34,034 nt of DNA from Bacteroidota bacterium (GCA_025963775.1 JAOQAD010000036.1:1-34034), one strand, 5' to 3'. Numbered from the stretch's first letter, positions 8,633 through 15,944 are shown. Notes: generated from the sequence alone by a model not told the origin. Translations and numbers: made by a program.

Positions 8633-9859
8633 TCATTCTTTCCGCTTTCTTTCTGCAGCATCTTTCCTGCCCAGCAGCATAAAGCCAAGAGCTGTGAGCA
8701 GGCCGAGTACAATAAAGAAATAGAACATGTAATCAAATCCGTACCTGCTGGCAATTCCCAAGCCGAGCAAGGGAGCTGCAATATTTGCCAGTCCGTACGA
8801 AATGGAATACAACGCGGAATACTGCCCCTGCCGTTCCTTTCCCGGCCTCGACAATGCATAGTTCATCATGAAGGGCATTGCAAAGATCTCCGACAGGGTG
8901 ATGATGAACGTATAAACAACCGCCCAGATCATCATTCCTTTTCCAAGGTACAGGATCAGCATTGCAACCGGGATGCAGAACACACCCGTTACAATGAAAC
9001 GGAAGATCCGCCGGTCTTTTTCAAGCGCTGCCACCAAAGGCATTTCGATGAGCACCACGAGCAAGCCATTCAGCGCAAGCAATAAGCCGATCGTATCTTC
9101 ATGAAAATGGCATTCCCTGCTGAAGTACTGCGGAATGCTGGCGAAAAGCTGGAAAAAGCAAACGCCGTACAGGGCCACCATCAGTATGAAGAAAAGATAA
9201 GGACGGTCGCGGTACGCGGAAGTGCTGTGGTCATTCAGCACAGCAGTAGCTGCAGCATCCTTCGGCTCCTCCCTGTGCCTCGGCAGGTAAATGAAGAGCA
9301 TGAGCGCCGCGGCAAAACCTGTGCAGGAATCGATCACGAAGAGCCATTTGTAGCCAAGGTATAAAGCAATGAAGCCGCCCATGGCCGGGCCGAGTGAAAA
9401 GCCAAGATTGATTGCGAGCCTTACCAGCGAAACGGAGCGCGTCCTGTTTTCGGGAATGCTGTACGCTGCAATTGCTTTTGAATTTGCAGGGCGGAAAAGA
9501 TCGGCGCTGAAGGCATAAGCGAAAATGATGAGGGAGATGAGCAAAGGATCGGTTGTAACAAGGAGCAACAGCAATATCAAACCGCTGACGATAAGCGAAA
9601 GCACCATGATGTCAAAAAAATTGCGTCGGTCGGTCAGCCATCCGCCTGCATAAGAACCGAGCACACTCCCGATCCCATAGAAGCTGAGTGCAAGCCCGGC
9701 CTGGGCAATTGTGAAATGCAGGTCTTTTGTAAGGTACAGCGAAGTGAAAAGCAGCACCATGGACCCGCTCCTGTTGATGAACATAGCAATGGCAAGGATC
9801 CATACATTTCGCTGGATGTTGCTGAAAGCTCCGCGGTATAAACTGAGGATACGGTACAT
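8633..9859 (-). CDS. MFS transporter (drug-efflux type)
   Basis: 408 residues with the 12-helix pattern of the major facilitator superfamily. The loop between helices 2 and 3 is GSYAGGWLTDRRNFFDI, a form of motif A. Helix 5 contains NLGFSLGPAMGGFIALYLGYKWLF, close to the antiporter motif C seen in efflux pumps such as MdtH and YttB. The likely role is proton-coupled export of a small molecule across the inner membrane, substrate unknown. The gene starts 22 bases after the terminator T-run of the upstream lipoprotein gene. No clear promoter is seen, so it may rely on readthrough. Confidence 0.9.
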   Translation of the reverse strand: MYRILSLYRGAFSNIQRNVWILAIAMFINRSGSMVLLFTSLYLTKDLHFTIAQAGLALSFYGIGSVLGSYAGGWLTDRRNFFDIMVLSLIVSGLILLLLLVTTDPLLISLIIFAYAFSADLFRPANSKAIAAYSIPENRTRSVSLVRLAINLGFSLGPAMGGFIALYLGYKWLFVIDSCTGFAAALMLFIYLPRHREEPKDAAATAVLNDHSTSAYRDRPYLFFILMVALYGVCFFQLFASIPQYFSRECHFHEDTIGLLLALNGLLVVLIEMPLVAALEKDRRIFRFIVTGVFCIPVAMLILYLGKGMMIWAVVYTFIITLSEIFAMPFMMNYALSRPGKERQGQYSALYSISYGLANIAAPLLGLGIASRYGFDYMFYFFIVLGLLTALGFMLLGRKDAAERKRKE

Positions 9860-9881
9860 ACTCTTTTACTGTTTTGATATT

Positions 9882-9914
9882 AAAAAAAATGCCCCGCTGA
9901 CTGCGAGGCATTTT
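9882..9914 (-). terminator. Rho-independent terminator of the lipoprotein gene
   Basis: Read on the minus strand, a 12-bp stem (9914-9903 with 9897-9886) has one T-G wobble, closes a 5-base loop and is followed by a run of T. On the plus strand the wobble becomes a C-A mismatch, so the element is better as a minus-strand terminator. It sits 20 bases after the stop of the gene at 9935. Confidence 0.82.
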
Positions 9915-9934
9915 CCGGACCGGTCATCTGGTTC

Positions 9935-10453
9935 TTATGCACTCGGCTTTGCGCCTTCTTTTGCTTTTAATGTTTTTGCAGCATCGATCATTGTCTGCGC
10001 TCCTTTTTCATTGAAGATCTCTCCTTTGATATCTTCCACGATGTAAGAAGCAGTTCCTGCTTTCACGATCGTGTAAAAGTGGAATTCAGGTTCTGTGATC
10101 TCCGATTCCCAGAATACAAGAGTTGGCTCGTCCTTCACAAAGCGCTTGAACTTATTTACGTCATTTCCTGCAATGTCGCTTTTTGTAAGGGCAACATCGC
10201 CTTCTCCTTCAGAAACGGAGATCTGGAATTCCTTGCCAACCTTTATTTCGGTAGCACCCCAGGACTGCTCCACTACTTCGAGCTTTCCCTTGGTTGAATC
10301 CGGAACCATGATCGACAGCTGGTTGCCGTTAACTGTAATGGTAGTTTCCATCATGCCCGGTAAGCTGGCAGTGGCCTCTTCGGTTTTTGATCCGCCACAG
10401 GATGCAATAAAAAGCATTGCAGGGGCAGCCAGTAATAAAACTAATTTTTTCAT
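9935..10453 (-). CDS. Secreted lipoprotein of unknown function
   Basis: 172 residues. A clear lipoprotein signal ends in the lipobox FIASC with Cys19, followed by GGSKTEE. The mature part contains a short basic strand region and a beta-rich core (TITVNGNQLSIMVPDS, then EFQISVSEGEGDVALTK). The tail is Ala/Lys rich. No family was recognised. It is probably attached to the outer or inner membrane in the periplasm. The gene has its own promoter (10481-10512) and terminator, so it is a stand-alone unit, divergent from the dipeptide epimerase gene. Confidence 0.8.
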   Translation of the reverse strand: MKKLVLLLAAPAMLFIASCGGSKTEEATASLPGMMETTITVNGNQLSIMVPDSTKGKLEVVEQSWGATEIKVGKEFQISVSEGEGDVALTKSDIAGNDVNKFKRFVKDEPTLVFWESEITEPEFHFYTIVKAGTASYIVEDIKGEIFNEKGAQTMIDAAKTLKAKEGAKPSA

Positions 10454-10480
10454 TTGTTTGTTGGGTTTGTTTTAGTAAAG

Positions 10481-10512
10481 CAAATATAAATTATATAGTT
10501 GAGACTACACAA
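10481..10512 (-). promoter_or_regulatory. Promoter of the lipoprotein gene (TTG-N21-TAnnTTTG)
   Basis: On the minus strand TTG (10512-10510) is separated by 21 bases from TATATTTG (10488-10481), an exact match to the Bacteroidota -33/-7 consensus. The leader to the ATG at 10453 would be about 20 bases. Confidence 0.6.
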
Positions 10513-10591
10513 CACTTTGTTTTCAGAAACAATTAACAAGTTTCGGTGGCTTCATTATTCATTTTAATTTAGGGGCACAATCTACCGATCC

Positions 10592-11632
10592 ATGAAGCTC
10601 TCTTTCGAACCGCATACACTTTACTTTATTCATCCGTTCAGGATAGCGCATGGTGTGCGCAGCTCCACGCCGGTAGTGATCACGCGGATCGGATGTGAAG
10701 GAATAACCGGGTATGGCGAAGCGAGCATGCCTCCATATCTCGGCGAAAGCCACGAAAGTGTAATGGCCTTTTTAAAGAAGACAGCCGCCTACCTGGAAAC
10801 ACTGAGCACACCCGGAGACATTTCCACGATCCTGGAAACGATCGATGCGATGGCACCGGGAAATACGGCTGCCAAGGCAAGCATCGACATTGCGCTGCAT
10901 GACCTTTACGGCAAACTTGAAGGCAAGCCCTGCTGGAAAATGTTCGGGGCGGAGAAAGAGCAAACCCCCTTTACAACTTTTACGCTGGGCATAGATGAGC
11001 CGGTGATGCTGAAGCAAAAGATCGCTGAAGCGGAAGCGTTCAGGGTTTTAAAAGTGAAGCTGAATGGCATTGACGACCGGCAGATGATCGATACCATACG
11101 AAGCGTAACAGACAAACCGATTGCGGTGGATGTGAACCAGGGATGGAAAACAAAAGAGCAGGCACTGGAGATGATCGGATGGCTGCAAGAGAAGAATGTG
11201 CTCTTTGTTGAACAGGCCATGCCGAAGGATGACATCGATGCTGCAAACTGGTTATATGAACGAAGCCCGCTTCCTTTGTATGCGGATGAAAGCGTGCAGC
11301 GCTTAAGTGACATTGCAAAGCTGAAGGATTGTTATCACGGCATCAACATCAAGCTGATGAAATGTACGGGACTGCATGAAGCGAATGAAATGATAAAGCT
11401 TGCACGCACACTTAAACTGAAAGTGCTGATCGGATGCATGAGTGAAACTTCCTGCGCGGTTTCTGCCGCTGCGCAATTAACACCCTTTGCAGATCATGCC
11501 GACCTTGATGGGCCATTGCTTATAAAGAACGACCTGTTCAAAGGAATAGGGTTCATAAAAGGAAAGATCACGCTGAATGAATTGCCGGGGATTGGTGTTG
11601 TGCCGAACGGACTTGCTAAAGGGGCTGTATAA
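10592..11632 (+). CDS. Dipeptide epimerase (L-Ala-D/L-Glu epimerase type, enolase superfamily)
   Basis: 346 residues with the capping domain and modified barrel of the muconate-lactonising subgroup. The catalytic residues are visible: the KxK pair at 154-156 (LKVKLNG, Lys156), metal ligands Asp180 (AVDVNQG), Glu207 (FVEQAMP) and Asp232 (YADES), the opposing Lys254 (INIKLMK), and the late DLDG loop near 304-308. This arrangement is typical of L-Ala-D/L-Glu epimerases (YcjG/YkfB), which invert the second residue of murein-derived dipeptides during peptidoglycan recycling in the cytoplasm. Bacteroidota homologues can prefer other dipeptides, so the exact substrate is uncertain. It is monocistronic, and a REP-like element follows its stop. 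Confidence 0.92.
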   Translation: MKLSFEPHTLYFIHPFRIAHGVRSSTPVVITRIGCEGITGYGEASMPPYLGESHESVMAFLKKTAAYLETLSTPGDISTILETIDAMAPGNTAAKASIDIALHDLYGKLEGKPCWKMFGAEKEQTPFTTFTLGIDEPVMLKQKIAEAEAFRVLKVKLNGIDDRQMIDTIRSVTDKPIAVDVNQGWKTKEQALEMIGWLQEKNVLFVEQAMPKDDIDAANWLYERSPLPLYADESVQRLSDIAKLKDCYHGINIKLMKCTGLHEANEMIKLARTLKLKVLIGCMSETSCAVSAAAQLTPFADHADLDGPLLIKNDLFKGIGFIKGKITLNELPGIGVVPNGLAKGAV

Positions 11633-11660
11633 GAAGCTAAAGGCAGTAGCTGAATGGCGA

Positions 11661-11731
11661 GTCATCCTGGGCGAAGCGATTGGGTCTTACTGCAAGCAAT
11701 TATAAGATCCCGTGTCGGAGCACGGGATGAC
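11661..11731. repeat. REP-like imperfect palindrome (type with ATCCCGTG core)
   Basis: It begins GTCATCC and ends GGATGAC, which pair with each other. The right arm, AGATCCCGTGTCGGAGCACG onward, also folds on itself (ATCCCGTG/CACGGGAT) and matches the element at 24993-25020 at 25 of 28 bases. It lies 28 bases after the dipeptide epimerase stop, where it could act as a 3'-end hairpin. Confidence 0.7.
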
Positions 11732-11800
11732 GTTCTTAAAAGGAAGCTGGTGTATTGTGAAAGAATAAGGAGAAGAGAAAGGAGAGGAAAATAAAGATCA

Positions 11801-11829
11801 AAAAAAAAGCCCTTCCGTTTGGAAGGGCT
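11801..11829 (-). terminator. Rho-independent terminator of the H1-like gene
   Basis: On the minus strand a 9-bp stem (AGCCCTTCC/GGAAGGGCT) closes a short 4-base loop and is followed by at least eight T. It starts a few bases past the stop of the small Lys/Ala-rich gene, which supports that gene being expressed. Confidence 0.85.
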
Positions 11830-11835
11830 CTTTTC

Positions 11836-11973
11836 TTACTTTTTCTTTTTAGCTGCTTTTTTAGCTGCTTTTTTCGGAGCTGCTTTTTTTGCTGCTTTTT
11901 TAGCTGCCTTTTTTGGAGCTGCTTTTTTCGCAGCTTTTTTTGGAGCTGCTTTTTTTGCTACTTTTTTTGCCAT
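11836..11973 (-). CDS. Histone H1-like Lys/Ala/Pro repeat protein (45 aa)
   Basis: The minus-strand ATG (11973-11971) opens a 45-codon frame. It reads MAKKVAKKAAP and then repeats of KKAAKKAA with Pro spaced every 9-13 residues, ending KKKK and TAA. Apart from the initiating Met and one Val it uses only Lys, Ala and Pro. This is the composition of the C-terminal tail of eukaryotic histone H1 and of bacterial H1-like proteins (Hc1/Hc2 tails, AlgP), which bind DNA non-specifically and compact it. It is short but has its own terminator just downstream and a long AT-rich upstream region. The plus-strand frame across it is only the Phe/Ala-rich mirror image. A nucleoid role is inferred from composition. 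Confidence 0.82.
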   Translation of the reverse strand: MAKKVAKKAAPKKAAKKAAPKKAAKKAAKKAAPKKAAKKAAKKKK

Positions 11974-12374
11974 GGTTTTTTTGGTTATTAAATTATTTGA
12001 TACGAAGTAAGAAAAATTATTAACACGAAAAAAATAAATGCGCTTTATTTTATTAACATTGAAATGTTGATATTGTTAATATCGTTTTTTATGTTATGCC
12101 TCTTTTGAAAAATAACTCTTGTTGTTTTTACATTCATAACAATGAATTTATTTTCTGCATCACCTCAGCATCATCCCTGAACATATATGTAAACTAATAC
12201 TTTCAGGACATCATCATTTTTCATTCAATGAACGCACATGCAAGATACTGTTTTTTTATTCATGCTGTGATCATTCATTTTTATCTCTTGCTTTAAGAGC
12301 AGAATGCCCCGGAATAAAAATCCATAATAATTGTCCCTGCTTCCCCTCTTCAGTCAAAAACCTCTTTCGCGGCA
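11974..12374. other. AT-rich intergenic region upstream of the H1-like gene
   Basis: 400 bases lie between the H1-like start (-) and the stop of the RsmB-type gene (-). I see no reading frame worth calling and no exact TAnnTTTG box. Two adjacent short inverted repeats stand out, 12055-12068 (AACATT/AATGTT) and 12069-12083 (GATATT/AATATC). They could be a regulatory site or the tail of an upstream transcript. Confidence 0.5.
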
Positions 12375-13607
12375 TTATTTGATGCGCTCAAGCAGTGCCA
12401 TGTAAAAACCATCTGCATGATGAACTTCCGGCAAATAACGTTTCTCTCCAACAAAGTTCCAGCGATCGCCGACTTCAGAAAGAAACCACTTCACCTGCTC
12501 TTCACCTTCACTCGGAAGGATGCTGCATGTTGCATACACCATTTTTCCTCCGGGCTTCACCATATCCGAAAAGCTGCCCAGGATCTCGCGCTGGATCTTC
12601 TTCACACGCTCGATCTCTTCCGGCGTTAATTTCCATTTACTGTCGGGGTTCCTTCTTAATACGCCAAGCCCCGAGCAGGGAACATCCAATAGTAAACGGT
12701 CTGCCGAATCCTTTAACCGTTTCACCACTTTGGATGAATCGATGGTGCGTGTCTCCACGATGTTCACCTCGGCACGTGTTGCACGCTTCTTTAATTCCAG
12801 GAGCTTCTTCTCTTTTGTATCGAGGGCAATGATGCGCCCTTTATTTTTCATCAGCGCTGCAAGGTGCAATGTTTTTCCTCCTGCACCTGCACATGCATCG
12901 ATCACGCGCATGCCCGGTGCAACGTTCAGGTATTCCGACACCATTTGCGATGCGGCATCCTGCACTTCAAATAATCCCTGGTGAAATGCTTCTGTCCTGA
13001 ATACATTGCGCGGATACTTCAGCTCAACTGCATCCGGCGACCAGACGATCAGTGATGTTTCAGCAATGTTCTCTTCTTCCTCGAGTGCTTTTTGTAATTC
13101 CTTCGGGCTTGTACGAAGTGAGTTTGCCCTCAGCACCATGCTTGGCCTTTGGTTCAATGCACGCAATGTTTTATCCCAGCTCTTGCCAAGCTCTTTTTCT
13201 CCAAGCAAATCCAGCCAGTCGGGAACCGATTCCCTGATCTTCCTGATCCTGCTGAATTTTTCCAGCTGCGAGATCACCTTCTTCTCGTTCAGGTTTCCGA
13301 AATATTCACTTTCAGGCAGATCATAGCCATCAAATACAAGGTAGGTCCCGAGGATCATCCACAGGCTTTTATCGCTCAGCTTTCCTTCCACACCTGCGGA
13401 AGTACAGAGCAGCCGCCAGTTGCGGATCATGTCGTAGGTTACATCCGATACAAAGCTGCGCTCTTTCACATCCCATTTCTTGTTGGCGCGCATTACTTTC
13501 TCAATTGCCTTATCGGCAAACACCCCGTTTTCAAAAACATCCTTCAGGGCAGTAAATATTGCCTTTATATGAAAGATGTGGTGCTTTAAATAAAATCGTT
13601 TTATCAT
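12375..13607 (-). CDS. RsmB/NOP2-type RNA (cytosine-5) methyltransferase
   Basis: 410 residues. The N-terminal part is helical (NusB-like region), and the Rossmann methyltransferase follows. Diagnostic motifs are the SAM-binding VIDACAGAGGKT, motif IV DVPCSGLG with its release cysteine, and motif VI ATCSILPSE with the catalytic cysteine. These two cysteines define m5C RNA methyltransferases. RsmB modifies C967 of 16S rRNA, but the Bacteroidota paralogues make the exact target uncertain. The start at 13607 is set only four bases downstream of a consensus -7 box, so the mRNA is likely leaderless. It is divergent from the membrane protein gene at 13835. Confidence 0.93.
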   Translation of the reverse strand: MIKRFYLKHHIFHIKAIFTALKDVFENGVFADKAIEKVMRANKKWDVKERSFVSDVTYDMIRNWRLLCTSAGVEGKLSDKSLWMILGTYLVFDGYDLPESEYFGNLNEKKVISQLEKFSRIRKIRESVPDWLDLLGEKELGKSWDKTLRALNQRPSMVLRANSLRTSPKELQKALEEEENIAETSLIVWSPDAVELKYPRNVFRTEAFHQGLFEVQDAASQMVSEYLNVAPGMRVIDACAGAGGKTLHLAALMKNKGRIIALDTKEKKLLELKKRATRAEVNIVETRTIDSSKVVKRLKDSADRLLLDVPCSGLGVLRRNPDSKWKLTPEEIERVKKIQREILGSFSDMVKPGGKMVYATCSILPSEGEEQVKWFLSEVGDRWNFVGEKRYLPEVHHADGFYMALLERIK

Positions 13608-13611
13608 ACTG

Positions 13612-13619
13612 CAAAAGTA
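13612..13619 (-). promoter_or_regulatory. -7 box of the RsmB-type gene, leaderless arrangement
   Basis: TACTTTTG on the minus strand matches TAnnTTTG and is followed by CAGT and then the ATG at 13607. Transcription would begin at or next to the start codon. No TTG is seen at the expected -33 distance. Confidence 0.55.
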
Positions 13620-13671
13620 CTATTAATTCAGCGAACCGCTGCAGAAACAAAAATTTGACTCTCCGGTTAAC

Positions 13672-13748
13672 GTCATCGCGAGGAGGTACGACGAAGCAAT
13701 CTCATTCTTTTGGGAGATTGCTTCTCCGCCGCGACGGATCGCAATGAC
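13672..13748. repeat. REP-like palindrome (GTCATCGCGAGG type)
   Basis: The left arm GTCATCGCGAGGAGG...ACGAAGCAATCTC pairs imperfectly with the right arm GAGATTGCTTCTCCG...GATCGCAATGAC around a short T-rich loop. It is the widespread 'CGTCATTGCGAGGA...AAGCAATCTC' type of intergenic hairpin. It lies between the divergent RsmB-type and membrane protein promoters and does not overlap either -7 box. Confidence 0.75.
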
Positions 13749-13822
13749 AACCTGTATTAATCTTCCCCTTATCGTCATTAAACAAAAAGCATCCTTTTCT
13801 GATCCTGTTTTTTAAAAAATCA

Positions 13823-13830
13823 TAATTTTG
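13823..13830 (+). promoter_or_regulatory. -7 box of the membrane protein gene, leaderless arrangement
   Basis: TAATTTTG matches TAnnTTTG, followed by CAGT and the ATG at 13835. This is the same spacer and the same downstream ATGAT as the divergent RsmB-type gene. No clear -33 TTG is present. Confidence 0.55.
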
Positions 13831-13834
13831 CAGT

Positions 13835-14485
13835 ATGATCGACACTACGCTTACCATAGGTGATTTTTCCATCCATGAACCTGTAACTGCATTCACAGAT
13901 TACCTTATCACCATCATTGCATTCATTTATTACTGGAAGCTGCCTTCTACAAACGAGGTGGTGAAAAACTGGCGCCTGTTCTTTCTCTTTATTTCATTGT
14001 CCACCTTTTTCGGGGGATCATCACATGCGCTTTTTGCCGTGCATGAAGGATGGAAATACAAAAGCCTCTGGCTACCCATGCAGTTCATCAACGGCTTCGC
14101 GGTGTATTATGCCCAGAAAGCAACATTGCTGTCGGTGCTCAGGGATTCTGAAAAGTACAATGCCTGGAAGCTGAGCTATATCATCCAGCTGGTGGCGTAC
14201 TTCATTGCGCTGATCATTGTGCAGAAATACATCATTACCATCATCGACAATGCTGTTGGCCTGGTGCCGATCATGATACTGCATTTAAGTGCGAAGGTAA
14301 AAGAGGACTACTACAGGTATATAGGATACGGGATTGCCGTTTCTTTCATCACAGCCATTGTACATGGAATCAAGTTCTCATTGCATGCTTACTTCAATTA
14401 CAATGATATTGCCCATGTGTTCATCATGATCAGCCTTACCGTGATGTTCCTTGGAGTAAGGCAAAAGGCTACTTCCTTACCATAG
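13835..14485 (+). CDS. Small polytopic membrane protein, unknown function
   Basis: 216 residues with about seven hydrophobic helices. Notable features are FFGGSSHALFAVHEGW after the second helix and the C-terminal IVHGIKFSLHAYFNYNDIAHVFIM, which place several His residues at membrane borders. It resembles Bacteroidota proteins of the DUF6962 kind, though I cannot confirm the family here. A metal-dependent membrane enzyme, by loose analogy with the His pattern of ceramidase-like proteins, is speculation. The start is fixed by the -7 box four bases upstream of the ATG. Its 3' end overlaps the convergent membrane protein gene by 17 bases. Confidence 0.75.
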   Translation: MIDTTLTIGDFSIHEPVTAFTDYLITIIAFIYYWKLPSTNEVVKNWRLFFLFISLSTFFGGSSHALFAVHEGWKYKSLWLPMQFINGFAVYYAQKATLLSVLRDSEKYNAWKLSYIIQLVAYFIALIIVQKYIITIIDNAVGLVPIMILHLSAKVKEDYYRYIGYGIAVSFITAIVHGIKFSLHAYFNYNDIAHVFIMISLTVMFLGVRQKATSLP

Positions 14486-15476
14486 CCTTCAGCTCTTTGC
14501 CGATGCCGATGAAGGTGTGGTGGTTGAGGGGGAATTCGAAGAATACGTGTAAAAGGCTGAGGAGGAAAAGCGCATAAAAGCCGATCTCGTAGCTTACTGC
14601 ATACAACACCACCGATAAGATCCAGAGGCAAACGATCACCGACATCCTTGTTTTTGATACCTGGTTCCATTTGATCACCGAGGTTTTGGAAAACCAGTTG
14701 AGATAATGATAAGTATATGCAAAGGCAATGAAGCGCATGATCTTTACCGAGTTCTCATTGCTGAACATTGCCTGGTCGCGGATGCTCATTTCACCATAAC
14801 CGAAAAGGCTGTATAAGGTTGTATTCAATATTTTAAAATTGTAATAGGCTTTCCGTGCATATTCAGTTACGGTGGATGGAAGCCCTGCAGGTGTGTATAT
14901 GAAGAAGCAGATGGCGCAGAGGATGAATACGGCAAGCGAGATCATCCCGGAAGTGCTTTTGGTTTTCAGGGCACCGTACAGGATGAAGGCGCCGGTGAAA
15001 ACAAACACGTGAATGATGGTGGGCAGCCAAACTGCAAATAACAGGAAGATCGCATCGGGATAATGGTTCACATTGAAGATGAGCGAAACAATAAAGGTAA
15101 GGAAGATCAGCAGCAGCTTCAGCGCAAGCTTCTCCACGAACAAAATGATCAGCGCATAAATAAAGCCGGAGAACAGGATGCTCCCGAGAAAGAGGTTGAT
15201 CCGGGATTCCCCGTTGAACATCCCGATGGTGATCAGGATCACGAGCACCACGAACAGCCAGATATCTTTTTTCGATTTTACAAAATAGCTTTTCTTTTCC
15301 AGCCAGGAGATCTCCGTAAGGTAATGGAGCGGGCCGAGCACCGCGTAGGAGAACAGGAACACTTCAAAAGGAAGAATGTATGCTGCCACAAGGCTCAGGA
15401 ACATCAAACCGATGTTCAGGTAATTGATGCCGTTCTCCGAGGTGATCCCGGAAGTTAAACTCTTTGATCCGTTCAT
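14469..15476 (-). CDS. His-rich polytopic membrane protein, unknown function
   Basis: 335 residues with about nine hydrophobic helices. Polar and His-containing motifs sit at helix ends: FSYAVLGPLHYLTEISWL, LPTIIHVFVFTG, AYTYHYLNWFSKTSVIKW and LLHVFFEFPLNHHTFIGIG. The spread of His in transmembrane helices recalls membrane di-iron or carotenoid-cleaving enzymes (Brp/Blh-like), but this is only a pattern similarity. Its ATG overlaps the TGA of the monooxygenase-like gene (ATGA), so the two are translationally coupled and probably work together. It is convergent and overlapping with the gene at 13835. Confidence 0.75.
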   Translation of the reverse strand: MNGSKSLTSGITSENGINYLNIGLMFLSLVAAYILPFEVFLFSYAVLGPLHYLTEISWLEKKSYFVKSKKDIWLFVVLVILITIGMFNGESRINLFLGSILFSGFIYALIILFVEKLALKLLLIFLTFIVSLIFNVNHYPDAIFLLFAVWLPTIIHVFVFTGAFILYGALKTKSTSGMISLAVFILCAICFFIYTPAGLPSTVTEYARKAYYNFKILNTTLYSLFGYGEMSIRDQAMFSNENSVKIMRFIAFAYTYHYLNWFSKTSVIKWNQVSKTRMSVIVCLWILSVVLYAVSYEIGFYALFLLSLLHVFFEFPLNHHTFIGIGKELKAMVRK

Positions 15477-15790
15477 TTGCTTAATTCATAATCACGTTCC
15501 ACAAGGCAGATCCTGGTCTTGTATCTTTTGTACCATTCTGCCCTTCCTTTTTCCTGCGCCATCCTGTGCTCTGCATTCATCTTCCACTTGCGGATCGCAT
15601 CGAGGTCTTTCCAGTAGCTTACCGTAATGCCGATATCTTCGCGGGCAGATTCTATTCCGAGGAATCCTTCCTGTTCCTGCGCAAGCTCAAGCATGCGGGT
15701 GGCGGTGTCGTCATATCCTTCTCCCTGCCCGGTTCGCTCCGAAGTAAAGATCACGGCATAGTATGGCGGTGGTGGTGTGTTTGCTATCAT
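15473..15790 (-). CDS. Antibiotic biosynthesis monooxygenase (ABM)-like protein
   Basis: 105 residues from the ATG at 15790. The sequence YYAVIFTSERT, GFLGIESARED, GITVSYWKDLDAIRKWK, AEHRMAQEKGR and WYKRYKTRICLVER follows the ABM/YqjZ dimeric ferredoxin-like fold closely. ABM proteins are small cofactor-independent monooxygenases or haem-degrading relatives, and many have no proven reaction. The start was chosen over the 24-residue longer frame to 15862 because a -7 box (15817-15824) lies just upstream and the extra residues do not fit the family. It is the first gene of a two-gene operon, with a 4-base overlap to the membrane protein. Confidence 0.88.
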   Translation of the reverse strand: MIANTPPPPYYAVIFTSERTGQGEGYDDTATRMLELAQEQEGFLGIESAREDIGITVSYWKDLDAIRKWKMNAEHRMAQEKGRAEWYKRYKTRICLVERDYELSK

Positions 15791-15816
15791 GATAGCGTTT
15801 TCATGTTTTATCCCAA

Positions 15817-15824
15817 CAAAGATA
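15817..15824 (-). promoter_or_regulatory. -7 box of the monooxygenase/membrane protein operon
   Basis: TATCTTTG on the minus strand matches TAnnTTTG exactly, 26 bases upstream of the ATG at 15790. No TTG at the expected -33 position. The box lies inside the longer alternative frame and so argues for the shorter start. Confidence 0.5.
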
Positions 15825-15856
15825 AAGAAACAAATGTATTTGTTCAGATTATTGTT

Positions 15857-15944
15857 TGTCATGCTGAGGAACGAAGCATCTTCGCCTTCTTACAGTAATT
15901 TTTCTAAAGATAAAGAAGATCCTTCGGCTTCGCCCAGGATGACA
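15857..15944. repeat. REP-like palindrome, copy 1 of a tandem pair
   Basis: The left arm TGTCATGCTGAGGAACGAAG pairs imperfectly with the right arm CTTCGGCTTCGCCCAGGATGACA. Inside lies CTTACAGT and a TAATTTTTCTA-like loop whose inner stem is degenerate. It lies 33 bases beyond the -7 box of the monooxygenase operon, within the 321-base gap 15791-16111 that holds both copies and no gene. Confidence 0.8.

Noticed and set aside
11819..12010. Plus-strand Phe/Ala-rich frame of 63 codons
   Set aside because: It is the complement of the Lys/Ala H1-like repeats and starts inside that gene's terminator.
15791..15862. 24-residue N-terminal extension of the monooxygenase-like protein
   Set aside because: It covers a consensus -7 box and does not fit the short family, so the ATG at 15790 was preferred.
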